This document shows positions 49,115 to 61,257 of a stretch of DNA of 64,000 bases, piece by piece. Location of the stretch: assembly GCF_033568475.1 (NCBI RefSeq), contig NC_133121.1:5518001-5582000 (forward strand), given 5' to 3'. How positions within the stretch are numbered: position 1 is the first letter of the stretch; each line of letters opens with the position of its first letter. This DNA is from Henckelia pumila. Taxonomy: Eukaryota; Streptophyta; Magnoliopsida; Lamiales; Gesneriaceae. Both the position numbers and the translations under genes were made by a program. The notes under the pieces are model-generated. The model did no database searches. It was not told the origin of the DNA and saw only the letters and a program-made list of their open reading frames with translations.

Positions 49115-52107
49115 CTATGGTTTGGATCCTTTGGGCGTGACTTCTCCCAATTCTCTTGAGTCGCTGCTGCTGGACGAAGACGGATTCAGGCCGTACTCAC
49201 TGGTGGCACCATATTCGCTGCTGTTGGAGTCCTGGCTCGTCATCACCATCTTCCTGAATTTCATCATGTCGGCATTGTACGCGCCCGTGTCGTAGCTCTC
49301 GATGTTGCCTCTCGGGTTAAAAGGAGCACTCTGCCCAGGTTTCACGCCTTCGTTCAAGTCTTCCAGCAGCGAATTACCATCCAAAGCACGTACAATCTAT
49401 GAATACATTATGTTTTTAAATTATAATCAAGTACTTCATGTTATTGTCTTGAGAAAACCGGACATATCCAACGTCACGTCAACACTGGATGGAAATTAAG
49501 AAAACCGACATTAATCATAATTAATATACTTACCTGGCTCATCTTGGGGCGTCTTCTTGCGGAATGGCGTATGGACGCGGCCGCGCAAGAAACCATGCGA
49601 GCCATCTCATGGGGGACATAGTTATCTTGGAGGCGTGGATCCACTAAAGCATCGTAATTCCCATCTTCCAATGCTTTCGAAAGAAGTGGTCTCGCCTGCA
49701 TGCATAATATTATTGCAAATTCAATAAAGACTATATATAGTTGGAAGCAACTATTCATTTAGGCAGATAGAGCTTCTAGGAATCACTTCTCAGCTTGTTA
49801 AAAAAAGTTGAGAATTGATTTCTAAAAATGTCCCAAACACTATCTTAGTAGGTACGCACCCAGTCGACTAAGCTGTCTTCCATGGTTTTATTAGTATGGT
49901 CTACTGGTTTCCGCCCGGTTATCAGCTCCAGCAGCATCACCCCAAAGGAGAAGACGTCTGACTTCTCCGTTAGCTTTCCGCTTGATGCATACTCTGGAGC
50001 CAGATACCTGCAGTATTATACAAATAGATATATATATGTTTCAATGATAATATTAATAGGTCTCAAAGCGAATATATATAATGATAAATTAAATTACCCG
50101 AAAGTTCCCATGACACGCGTGGAAACGTGAGTGTAATTTTCGGTAGTGAGTTTAGCCAATCCGAAATCAGCCACCTATGTTATATATATATATATTGGGA
50201 AACAAAATAAATAATGGTATCATAGAAAGAGATATTTGTTGATCGTGAAGACATTAACGGGTATATTATTGATTGTAAATTATTTAATTTGAAGATTTGA
50301 GGGATACCATGGCCTCAAAATTGAAGTCAAGTAGTATATTTGCTGTCTTGATGTCGCGATGGATGATTCGAGGGTGGCCTGCAATAAGAGTAATGTGTTA
50401 AGATATTTGTTGATCGTGAAGACATTAACGGGTGGCCTAACAATGGGATGGGTGGACCCAAGTATGGGCAGTCCAATATATAACGGAATAACAAGCCAAA
50501 AATTCTTACAATCTTCATGCAGGTAAGCAAGGCCCTTGGCCGATCCCACCGCGATTCGAAGCCTTGTCGCCCAGTCCATGACCGGCTGATCTTTTGCTGC
50601 AACAACAAACTCACGTTTTTACCATCAATATCAATCCCTACCACAAATATTATACAAGATTCTAAAATATATATATATAGCAGAATGCATGCAGTACCAT
50701 GAAGATGGAATTCTAAGGTCTTGTTGGGCACGAACTCGTAAACCAACATCCGCTGCTCTCCCGCAATGCAATATCCAACAAGAGACACGAGGTGCCGGTG
50801 ATGAACTCGGCTGATGATATCAACCTCCGCTTGGAACTCGCGTTCGCCTTGCCCGCTACCGGCTTTGAGACTCTTCACGGCAACCTCCCTCCCATCGGGT
50901 AAGACTCCTTTGTGGACGAAACCGAAACCTCCTTGGCCTAACAAATTGGTGTGAGCAAACCCACCCGTGGCGGCTGCGAGCTCTTCGTAACTGAACTGGC
51001 TTCTAGGACGTCCCATGTTGCCACCCACGTTGGGAGATGGAGGTGGCAGGGAAGTGGGATGTTGCCCTGAATTGTTGTAGCCAACAGGACTGAACTCGTT
51101 GCTTAGATTCGCATGGGGCGGGGGAGGAGTTGTGCCCCAACCGCCGCCGCCGGGTGGTGGAGGAAGCTTCACGATGTGATCATTGTTCTGAGGGACGTTG
51201 TGCCGATTTGCGTTGCCTCCATTGTAATATTGCTCTCCCCCTTGAACCAAAAACATTTTGTATGATATAACTTAAATTCTAACTCTCATTCGTAGTGTTT
51301 GATAGAGCTTTTAGAAAGCATTTTTCAATTTTTTCTTAACAAAATTTCAAAATCTTGTTAAAAAAATCTGAGCACACTAAGCATGCATTTGCTTTAAAAA
51401 ATATTTTAAAATTATAAAGTAAATATTATTCATCAAAACTATCTATTGAAAATGTAAAGTACTCTTATATATATTTGCATACCTTTAGGTGGACGCCCAT
51501 GATCATTATAATACGGCGGCGATTTCTTCCTCCTCTTCGCACATACCAGACAGATTATCAAAATGGCAAGAATCAATATTCCTCCGACAACAACACCTGC
51601 AAAGATCGCTATACTATCTGTCGAATCAGAAGGCGAAGACGAAGCATCCGACGTCCCAGATGATGAACTCGTACTCCCGTTTGATGGACGCACGGGAGAT
51701 GGAGGAGCCAAAGCAGACGGTGTTTGTGATCCACCTGTTGGAGAGGAGTTAGGTGTCGGAATACCGCCGCGAGAAGGAGGAGGCACGCGGTTATTGTTCG
51801 ATGAAGCCGGCGGAGACGGCGATGACGATGATGATGGAGGAGGCTGTGTGACTACTGGAGCTTGAGGTGCTGGCGGGGTTTGGGATTCTGTTGGTGTGGA
51901 AGGTGGCGGGCCTGAAGAAGGGTCGTCTCCGGGTGTGGAGGAGTCTGGAGGAGGAGGGGAGGAAGCTGGTGGATCTGGCGGTGATGTTGGAGGGGCCGGT
52001 GGAGTTACCTTCTGATCCGGTGGAGGTGGCGAAGTATCTGCTGGAGGAGCTGGCGGAGATTCTTCGGGTATATCACTTGGTGGAGAAGTGTCAGGAGATG
52101 AAGCCAT
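49115..52107 (-). CDS. Proline-rich extensin-like receptor kinase (PERK family)
   Basis: Plasma-membrane receptor-like kinase whose Pro/Ser-rich outer part is thought to sense the cell wall. Exon 1 (about 51484-52107) gives a long PPPP/SSS-rich ectodomain without a clear signal peptide (usual in PERKs), then the membrane span [20 protein letters not shown] and AKRRKK. Exon 2 (about 50702-51246) has [20 protein letters not shown], the glycine loop [11 protein letters not shown], lysine in VAVKSLK and LVSLVGYC. Later exons carry [34 protein letters not shown] (about 50318-50380, an RD kinase), VADFGLAKL...VMGTFG (about 50100-50174), [20 protein letters not shown] (about 49862-50008), [20 protein letters not shown] (about 49534-49696) and a Ser-rich tail ending TPKGSKP. 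The exon pattern and motifs suit the PERK4-7 group; I cannot pick the member. Plus-strand frames across 51475-52169 are antisense shadows of the Pro-rich exon. Confidence 0.94.
49767..49848. repeat. Short fold-back repeat (family D, copy 2) in a PERK intron
   Basis: AGAGCTTCTAGGAATCACTTCTCAG pairs with CTGAGAAATGATTTCTAAAAA-like sequence on the other arm (TTGAGAATTGATTTCTAAAA), ending CCCAAACACTATCTTAG. It resembles the repeat at 14698-14813. Confidence 0.4.
51293..51395. repeat. Short fold-back repeat (family D, copy 3) in a PERK intron
   Basis: It starts TAGTGTTTGATAGAGCTTTT and has TTTTTCTTAACAAAATTTCA in the centre, the same core as the copy at 14698-14813 (TTTTTCTTCATAAAATTTCA). The ends are poorly matched. 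Confidence 0.4.
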
Positions 52108-53095
52108 CTGTATATAACTTTCCGGCGAAGATTGGCGTCGGTTTCACCGCCGGAAAACTCTCCCGATGACTGCTCTACGAGGCAATGTAATGCGAAGCCA
52201 CATGAACATATATTACATCCATCCTCAACAAAGAAACATATATCACATATGCGATACTTTAAAATTCACACATAAATTATAATGAAAAAAAACGATTCTT
52301 TTTCCATCCTCGTATATTGTTTTATAAAATGCACCTTACATTTCTTTAGAAATAACAGGTAATTGTGTGTGTATATGTTAAATGATTACACAAATCAAGA
52401 GAGAATAGACAAACATACCAGAATTAACGCAGCAGTTGAAGGTTCCTCGAATGTAAAAGAGAAGGAGAGGAACATTATTGAATTGTGTATTTTTTCATGT
52501 CATTTCCAGGAGTCTAATCTCCACCTTTGACTTCCTACAAACAAGGACACTCTCAAATGCCTAAAATTATGTTTCCTGCCACAAATTTCGGCCTCAATGG
52601 CTTGTGTTGAGAACTCGTGACACATTTTGGATAATGAGAATTTTATAAATTAATGTATAAATTTCTTTTTTTAAAAAAAAAATCATTTTCGTTTTGCGAG
52701 GCAAAGTGATTCAACAAACACTATAGTCGTTGCAAGCGAAGCATTCATTACGATAGGTAAACTTTTTATTAAGTTTTGAGTCAAAGCCCAAATAGATTTG
52801 CAAGCCCATTTGATGTTTCGGGATTCTTCTTAAATTTTATTATTTCATTTTATTGTTATAAAGAATGACTAGATTTCCTCCAGGTGTCGCAAGATTATTG
52901 ATTGTAATAGGTTATATAAACAATATTGTGCATCGTCGATATTCAAGGAATGAAGTCCCGTTTCTTCATTCTGATTCTTATTGTTTTAACTATGACAACG
53001 GAAAGCATAATAATCACAAAATATTTACAGCTTAATACGGTCACATACAAAATCTTGCAAAAAGTTATAGCTTCGATCTTAAAATTACTTATACT
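52108..53095. other. Gap between the PERK 5' end and pBrp copy B
   Basis: About 1 kb, holding the PERK 5' leader and promoter. A polyA run at about 52671-52682 and AT-rich DNA are the only other things I see. The short frame at 52926-53114 looks like chance. Confidence 0.6.
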
Positions 53096-55650
53096 AGCTG
53101 AGCTTTTCATTTAGATTCTGTTGCATAGATTGTTTATCTACCACACTAGGGGACATATTGGCTGGTTGCACAAATTGAACATATGGAGAACTAGATGATG
53201 TCACAGGAGGGCGAAATGGCCAGGGCAAGACGCCGGTACCTAGAGAAGGGGGCGTAGGGAATGGAACCGATCTCATCGAACTACAAGAAGCAAACTTTGA
53301 ATCTGTATCAACCCTTTTTTCCTCCCTCGTCTTGTACTGTAAATCGATCTCCATATTCTGGGTCGAAGTTTGCTTCGCGTCTGGGGGTTTGTGGACAGGA
53401 GAATTTCCACTCGGGACTGTGGTTTCCATAAGGATGGTGTTCCAAGCATAGCAGAGTTATAAGCCCGGTGGAAATTATCTTTCTCGGCATTCTCTTTACC
53501 TTTGTTTTGATGGGACGCACTCAAGATTTCACTTGGCTTTGCATGCTTGTCCTTGTCTAACAAAACTGCTTCAACTAGATCGGCTTTGGACGAGCGGCCG
53601 GCAGAAATAGAAGCGGTTGTAAACGCTTTCTCTGGAGGGACAACTGGGTGATAATCTAATGGAAAAAGGTCATCCCAATTTTCCAATAGCTTCTTGTACA
53701 CTTTGCGTAGAGTCACTTCTGTTAGGCCAGTCACTTTACAGATTTCAGCCTGTGTTTTGCGTTTATCCTCTAACTGGCAAGCCAGATAGATGGCAGCCAC
53801 AGAGATGCTGATAGGGTTACGTCGGGTGCAGAAGCATTTGTTTATAACTACTTCGCCTATGTGCGTTGCCAGCTCCTTTGATCAATCATCACCAAAAAAT
53901 TACAGACATAAGTGTTACAAGTTCAGTGAGCGTCGTAAACATTTATCGATCGTGATAGGTGATTGACAAGTACCTGAGCAGATTTGTTGAGTTGGAGAAG
54001 TGTGCAAAACCGCGACATGTGCACATATATTGAGTTGCTATTGATAGGCTGGCTTAGTTGTAAAGCTTCTCCAATAATTTTGATGTACTTTCCTATCTCC
54101 TTTTGGGGTAAATTTGCAGCAATGGATATTTCCTGAAGACACAAAATGAAGAAAATCAAATGATAGAAAGGAAAACTTTGGAGATTATCATCTTGCGATG
54201 TAGCAAAATAGAGACCCAAAAAGAGAATCACAATCAACACTTCAAGAAAGAACAAGCAAGAATAGCCTGATAAGGTATAAGTGAGAAAACAAATGCACAA
54301 CAACGCTTTTGCAGCGTTGTCTTTTATACAATCTACAACGCCTTTAAGCGTTGTGGTTACAACGCTTAAAGGCGTTGTAGATTGTATAAAAGACAACGCT
54401 GCAAAAGCGTTGTTGTTTGTAAAAATGACAACGCATAAAAAGCGTTGTAGATTGAAGCTACGACAACGCTTTTAATAGATACAACAACGCTTAAAAAGCG
54501 TTGTCCTCTCCACATACCACAACGCTTTTTAAGCGTTGTCTTTGCCGAAAACCACAACGCTTTTTCCGCGTTGTCTGTGACCGCGATCTTTTACAACACT
54601 GCCTACGACAACGCTTTTTTTGGGAGAACAACAACGCGGAAAATGCGTTGTTGTTTGCCTTTTTTCTTGTAGTGATTAAGTGAGAAAAAAAATGCACATA
54701 CGTGGATTATTCTACTGTTGATTCGAAGATCTGGCAAAATCATATTAAATTGCTCAACTTACTCAGCAGCGGTCGAGGCAAAAACCATTAGTAAGATCAA
54801 AACATAGCATGGACCATACACATACCACCTCTCACCCATCCCAAAACAAAGCAAAATGAGGGGGATAAAAAAGGCAGAGCAGTTCAACTGGAAAAATAAC
54901 TCAGTCAACCAGGGGATCCAAAAAAAAAAAGCATCTTGCTTTTGTATGCTAGTTACAAACATTCGCTCGATATAGAATCCATGAAAGAAATTTGCTCCCC
55001 GCACTATTAACTCGCAGTTTCCATGAAGCCACAGAATGCTACCAACCATTTTCAAAGATCACCAAACAAGCACAGCGAGGAAACCTTTCCAAACATATAT
55101 ATATATTTTGGTTTAACAGAGAGCATGTAGCTTCTAAAACATAATTTGGAGGTAAATATTTTTACTTTCTTCTGGAAACATTAATAGTAAAGCCTAAACG
55201 GGATGAAATTTTTTCACTCCGTGTATCCACATTTTCATAAACAAGGCTACACAACCCCAATTTGCATACAATATCCAAGAAAATCAAGCCTAAAAAATTA
55301 AATTTTTTTCACTTAAATAATGCATACATACCTGGAGCGTCCTGGGTTCTTGAGCTTCTCTGATGGCCTGCACCAAAGCAGCAGTAGCAAAAGCCTCGAG
55401 GGACCAAGTAGAAAAGGCGGTGATGAATCCCGTCGGCTCGAATGGGTCATCGTCGGAATTTCGAGGGGCTTTGGGGACGGCGGGGAGGTCGGAGGTGACC
55501 AAGCAGAGAGGGGAATCTTGCGCTCGGAGGTGGAAAAAATGGTGAGGCAGTGTCTGCCGCTCCTCAACCACGCGGCCGCGGGAGGTGCACTCCGTTATAC
55601 TCCGGCCGGAAGATGTGGTGGCGCAGCGGCCTTGCTCGGAGGCACCGCAT
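53096..55650 (-). pseudogene. pBrp copy B, broken copy at the probable ancestral site
   Basis: Same exon-intron order as copy A (33891-36175), so it is a DNA-level duplicate and not a retrocopy. Compared with copy A, 11 bases just after the ATG (55648-55650) are absent, the fourth zinc-ribbon Cys codon is CGC (Arg), and an in-frame 81-codon segment of exon 1 is missing between FSTWSLE and ATAALVQAI. Exon 3 lacks one base after KPQ at about 53420, shifting frame. Exon 2 (about 53977-54135) and the core of exon 3 (MAAIYLACQLEDKRKTQ, VTGLTEVTLRKVYKK) still read well. A CACTA-type insertion sits in intron 1. The C-terminal frame (53096-53429) is longer than in copy A, ending QPANMSPSVVDKQSMQQNLN and a few more residues, and so shows the native tail. 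It may still be transcribed but is unlikely to give a full TFIIB fold. Confidence 0.85.
54296..54674. mobile_element. CACTA (En/Spm)-type non-autonomous element in intron 1 of pBrp-B
   Basis: The right end, read inwards, is CACTACAAGAAAAAAGGCAA, the canonical plant CACTA terminus. The body is packed with ACAACGC/GCGTTGT units, often as hairpins such as CAACGCTTTTTAAGCGTTGT, like the subterminal repeats of this superfamily. The left 120 bp (54296-54415) is one near-perfect large palindrome. No CACTA end is seen at the left. The element is absent from copy A. Instead of a 3-bp target duplication, about 22 bp of flank (TAAGTGAGAAAACAAATGCA) occurs on both sides (54278-54299 and 54677-54698, one mismatch). 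Confidence 0.85.
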
Positions 55651-56659
55651 TTCGGATTCGCCGATCGTAGATGATTGATTGAGTAGCTTGCTGTGCAAAG
55701 TTACAGTCAACACCTTCTAAAAACCTCAAAAGTACAATTCGAAACACTTAATTTTTATTTTAAACATAGCAGATAGTTTTATCAAAATCGAGTGATGTTA
55801 TATGTACGTTGTATATCAGTTCTTACATCATTAAAAAATTATATTTGTTGTCTAATGATACATTGATTAAGAATTCTCAGGTTAATATCAAAATCTTTAA
55901 ATGTAATTGATGTAAATATTGATCTACAATATATTGAGTATACTTTTACTATTGTTAATCTCTTACTATTATATTAAAGATGTGGGTCTCATACTAATTT
56001 TTTGGTAAGTTAGTATGACCTTTTCTAATTTTTAAATAATTCCTTACTATTTTACAGAAAAAAACAATGGGAAAGTAGATAATATTAATCGGTAAAATCC
56101 ATATTTTAAAAAATAACTTCTCACATCCATTTTCTTTGTGTGTGCAGTTATTTTTTTCTATCTCCCACTACTTAGCATTGTATTTCTCTTTTTTTATGCA
56201 AAACAAAAAGAGAAAACCAAAACTAACTGAATTTTTGGAACACTATATGGAATATGTTTAAATTAAGCACAAACGCATTTATCACATTTTTTTGTTACAC
56301 ATTCAATGTATGTGCCAATGTTGCTAGTCTATTATTATTTATAAAGAGATTGTATTCGACAAGAAACTGAGTAAAAATTAAATTTCATAATTGTCCTTTT
56401 AGCAACAAATTTTAATTTTCTATAATTTTTATTTATTAAAAAAAATGTAAACCGCTAAAACAATGTGATCAACACATTTTCTATATTTCAAGTTCAACTC
56501 CTCATGAAAACATGATCCATCCAATTGAAAATAGGTAATCCAATTGTCCATTTATAATTATTTGTGCATACACATTGCATGTGTGTATTTGCGTTTGAGA
56601 TAATGTATCGATATATAGATCTGGTTATAGCAAATTTTCTCCCCCTGTTTTTTTTTTGA

Positions 56660-56825
56660 GTAACACTCCTGTGCAACGGTCTCATTCGTGAGACGGGTCA
56701 ACCCTATCCATATTTACAATAATAAGTAATACTTTTGACATAAAATGTAATACTTTTTAATGGATAACCCATATAAGAGACCCGTCACACGAATATGACC
56801 CGTGCAACGGTTGCATACAAGTGTT
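56660..56825. mobile_element. GTGAGACGG MITE-like repeat (family C, copy 1)
   Basis: GAGTAACACTCCTGTGCAACGG and GTGAGACGGGTCAACCC on the left pair with GACCCGTGCAACGGTTGC and CAAGTGTTTG on the right. The core is AATAATAAGTAATACTTTTG and ACATAAAATGTAATAC. There is no coding capacity. Confidence 0.65.
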
Positions 56826-57649
56826 TGCCTTTTTTTTTTTTTTTTAACTTGACTCTTACCAATATTGTTGGCATTTTTTAGTTAACTTTGATAAAATCTC
56901 ACCTTTTATTTTGTTTGTTTGTTTGTTTATTTTTTTTAGAATGACAATAATTCATTAAGGAGAATTCATTAAGTTTTTCAAAACAATATATTGTAACCTA
57001 AGTGGCGAGCCACCATAAAACCATTCAAGTGAAACTAAAGAAGCCAGAGCTTTTTTAGCAATTCGATTGTGTCGCACCGGCCGTCCCGTTCGCTTTCCTT
57101 CACACACGGTTTGAATAAATAAAATTTGAGGAAGTTGTGCTCGAATTTCCAAAGCTATTAATTACTCTATCCAGACTTAAGTCATCTATTAGTCTCGTGA
57201 TTGCTTGAACGACCAACAAAAATGGAAGATGAGTTGACTAAATAAAATGTGTGTTGGAATTATAAGAAAATGATAAAAAAATATATCAAATATTAGTTAG
57301 CCTAGGAGAGATTTAAAGAATTACCGATGACGTGTAGGTTATTTTACATCAAAGTTTTAAAGATGGGACGAAATCTCAAGTTCGAGATTCAATTATGACA
57401 ATCACATCTAAAAAATAGATTTAAAAAATATGTTTTTTTTAATAAATTGGACTCGAAATACATATATATTAAATAGATAAATATTATATTAAGATAGTTA
57501 TCGGGTACTATAAAACAAAATAATTTCAGACTCAAAAAATATGTCAAAACATATTTAACTTCAGCTCGAATTCGATAACGCCAAGTATACAAATCCAATA
57601 TTTTCCGAACCAATTTAAAAAGAGCTCGAATATCGACGTTTAATGTTAG

Positions 57650-57790
57650 AGTAACATTTCTGTGAGACGGTCTCATCTGTGAGACAGGTCAATCCTACGC
57701 ATATTTATAATAATAAGTAATATTTTTGACATAAAATATAATACTTTTTAATAAATAATCCATATAAGACGTCCGTCTAAAACAAACTAC
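57650..57790. mobile_element. GTGAGACGG MITE-like repeat (family C, copy 2)
   Basis: It starts GAGTAACATTTCTGTGAGACGG, has the same AATAATAAGTAATATTTTTG core and ends with a decayed right arm (AAGACGTCCGTCTAAAAC). It is in the same orientation as the copy about 1 kb to the left. Confidence 0.6.
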
Positions 57791-57954
57791 CATTGATACG
57801 ATAGGAATTTTTGCCTTAATGTTATTGTTGAACGGCTGCAGAATCCATTCCGCCAAATCTCACTCTCCCCGACCCATGCAATGTAACTTCCAAAGTTTGA
57901 ATCTGTAAATGATCGATAATTTTTTTATTTTTCAGCTTGATTTTTCGAATCGGT

Positions 57955-60583
57955 ATGAAGGATGATGATGCCCTGCCTGTATCAACGCCTCCATCATCGG
58001 CACTTTTGTCATCGTTGTCCGCAGGAATTGGGAAGAAGGAGATTTCACCGTATTCGCCGATCGTTTTTGGTCGAGGACGGTACAAATTCTGGGCACTCGC
58101 CGCCATTTTGTTGCTGGCTTTTTGGTCCATGCTAACCGGAACCGTCAACCTCAGGTGGTCCGCTGGAAACATTGCCCGTTCCTCCGACGATTTTCACTCG
58201 CTCGCTGCTGAAGATCTCGACGCCCTTGTAATTTTCTATTCGCTTTTGCCCATGATAGATGCATGGTTTTTGGAAGAAGATTCTCAGTTTTTTACTTTTT
58301 TTTTCCCTCTAAAGATCGAGGCTTTTAGGTCGTGATCATTTGAAGTAATTGAAATAAATCTGGTTTAAGATGCAATCAGATTGATTTTTTAGTGGGTGCG
58401 TATGGTAAGTTCGGAACTCCGTATATGTTCAGCTAGTAGGAGGTTGATAAGTTATGCCAAACACGCACCATGATTTTCCATCACACGCACACGTGGTTTA
58501 CATGTGATATGTGAAGGAGATATATTTTTGTTGGTTATGTGTCATGAAACCAAATGGATGGAACGAAAGAGTTGAATACTTTTTGAATCATGATATGCAA
58601 ACTTGTGCTAAACATGTATTGATTTGTGAACGAGGGGTTTGATTTTTCGACTTTTTTTGGTGAATTAGGATATGGAGGAGAGGGAGAAATTAGTGAAGCA
58701 CATGTGGGATGTGTATACAAACGGCAAGAGGGTTGCATTGCCTAGGTTTTGGAAGGATGCATTTGTTGCTGCCTACGAGGATTTGACTAGTGAGGTGCCT
58801 GAGGTTCGGGAGGCTGCCATTACAGAGATTGCTAGGATGTCCGTTCACCACATAGAGAATCTTCCTGCGCCTCTACATTCTTCATCATCTTTGGTCAGCT
58901 AAATATTCAATTCTCTATTTCTAAAACAGTTATTGGGTTTTGTTGGTGTATATTGATGTGCTGTCTGGATTTAGACATGTTTTGGTTAGGTTGAATTGGT
59001 TGAGTTTCGCTTGGGTTTGTCTTTCGGGGAAATCTTTGATTATTTTCATTTTGGTGCATTGTACTAGTAAGTTGACAACTTGACATACTAAGATATATTG
59101 AATTAAGTCATTCATGTCCAGCTTTCGAAATGGGAAAATCTTGCCAGCAGATTAATTCTCCAAACGCTGTCACCACAATTAAGTATTTATGTTTAAATAT
59201 GTATTCAAGGATAAAAGCATAGCTTAAATGAGAAACAGAATAAATGCACAGCTTTAAAGATATGGACAATGTCTGGAGTAAATATGGAGTGTTTACAGAA
59301 ATTGTAGCAGTAGCCAATGATATATTTTAATATTGGTGAAAGTGAAGATCAGCACAGAAGATGATATAAAATACATAGGAGGAAAGGGATTGAAGATGGT
59401 TTTGATTCTTGGTGTTCTAAAAACTTGGAAACAGAGTAAAAACAGGAAGGAGGCGAAATGGACAGACGAAGTGTGGATGGAAGAAAAATGGGCGAGTATG
59501 ATATATGTGATACGAGAAATCATTATTTAAATTTTAAACATCGACTTTTTAATCACTCTTCCACTTAAGTTTTGAGCGAGAAAAAAGGAAAACAGGAAAG
59601 TTTGGGGATGTGATGGGTGATGAAATTTGCTCGATTGCTAGTTGCTGCTGTTAATTTTCTGGAGTTGATTGCCTAGGCTCATTATTTGGCTCTCTGAGAA
59701 ATAAGTGGGAAAAGGTCAGTAGAGAGGATGTGGTTTTGAAACACATAGCCATGGAAATATGAACTTCTGTTTTACTACGCACTTAATTTGCTTCCAGTGG
59801 AACTTGCAACTTTGAAATGATTGGCATTTACAGCTTACATTCTGTTTTTAAATTCTGTCTTTGCATAACTTAGAGTCTTGTCCGTGTGTTTTTCTAAAAA
59901 AACAATGAAATATCATGTTCCACAAATTACTCTCTGTTAAGCACATGTATTTTCTCCTACAAATAAGAAACGGTTGCCAAGGAAAATGAGATAGGAATGT
60001 TTGTGCTTAGGCAAATAATACTGTGTGCACAATTTCTTTCTGGTTTCTGCTGATGAATCTTTTAGTTGTGAGTCGAGAGCTCAATGATTCTTCTTTGGCC
60101 TTGTCTGTTAAATTTGCATAATTCGTTGGCAGCTTTTGTTGTTCGATTTTCTTTCTTTCAATGGACTGGAAATGGATATCGTCAGATTGATTTCCCTAAT
60201 TTGCATGGTTTCAGGCTTACAGTTCTTCACTATACCATGCAAAAAATTTTATTGTTTTTGATCTCCTTGGTTCAAGTGAACATTCTAGCTCAATATGGCA
60301 TTTTCCCACGCTATGGTGAATTCAGTTGATTGAGATAATGAAATTCAGTGGCACCATTCATTTTCGTGGCTCTGCTTTGGCTTTATGAGGCCCCTCCTCA
60401 AGATTGATAATGTTTTTATTAATGTTCTGCCAGTGATGAAGCTAAAAATTATATATGTGAGGAAACTAAGTACTAAAATTGATATGCAATTTGTACCCTA
60501 GCATTTTCTGTGGTTCCTTAAATTCAGCCTTTTTTTCTTTATCGTTTCAGGGCAACCGAGATTTGAAGCTAAGGCAAGGATAG
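57955..60583 (+). CDS. DUF1195-type single-pass membrane protein, 176 residues
   Basis: Three exons: 57955-58227, 58669-58893 and 60551-60583. The protein starts MKDDDALPVSTPPSSALLSS, has one hydrophobic span FWALAAILLLAFWSMLTGTV (about residues 46-65), then VNLRWSAGNI, AAEDLDALDMEEREKLVKHM, LPRFWKDAFVAAYEDLTSEV and SVHHIENLPAP, and ends GNRDLKLRQG. Joins are in frame; the second donor (GTCAGC) is less usual. I recognise it as the plant DUF1195 family (AT4G36660, from memory); its biochemical role is not known. In Arabidopsis this gene is next to pBrp, as here with copy B. An upstream in-frame TTG at 57937 is ignored because ATG 57955 fits the family start. Confidence 0.82.
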
Positions 60584-61217
60584 AACAATGCAATGAACTC
60601 AAAACGAAGTAACTCGTCACAGGATCAGGTACATGATTAGTTTCGTGGAAAAAAGGATTCCGCTTCTGCTTCACTAGAAAGGTGACATCAAGGAAATCAC
60701 ATACTTGGTTCCTTGTCATCTAGGAACACGGACAAATTTTTGTCGGAATGTTTCGTTTTCGAAACTTTTCCCGCTAACACCTAATTGTCATAATGTTTGA
60801 CGAGTAAAACGATCCTTAACTCCTTTCATTGATGATCAAATCTTTTGTGTTTTTTTTCTTTGGGTCCTTCTGAAATCAATTGCACTGATGTTCCTATCAA
60901 AGAATTGTGTGGATACGTCTCGAGCATTCTAATAACATCAATTTTGCTTTCGATGGCTATCAAAATATTCGTTTTCTTACGGTTTTGGCTCTCGTAAGTT
61001 GTTTTGGACCCAAAGTTCTCATATCAAAGAATTTAATTTTTATCTTTTAAATTTATTAGGCTTGTTTGGTACTGTTATTTCGTTGATAATCAAATGCTTC
61101 GGTCGCTGATATTTGAGTTTGAGTCGATTGAGGCTAAATGTCTCAACCATTTTCGTATAGATCATAGATAATTTATCTTATTATTATCATTATTATTATT
61201 ATTATTATTATTAATAC

Positions 61218-61257
<40 letters not shown>

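Larger units (their letters stand above)
55651..57954. other. Divergent gap between pBrp-B and the DUF1195 gene
   Basis: About 2.3 kb. Homology to copy A stops at about 55712 (GTTACAGTCAACACCT). The rest is AT-rich and contains two copies of the GTGAGACGG repeat (about 56660-56825 and 57650-57790). The end next to 57955 must hold the promoter and leader of the rightward DUF1195 gene. No additional gene seen. Confidence 0.65.

Noticed and set aside
51475-52169. Plus-strand open frames of 60-100 codons opposite the start of the PERK gene
   Set aside because: They are antisense shadows of a Pro/Ser-rich GC-rich exon; the minus strand reads as a known receptor-kinase ectodomain.
54281-54697. Several overlapping frames on both strands in the pBrp-B intron
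   Set aside because: They are readings through the ACAACGC hairpin repeats of the CACTA element.
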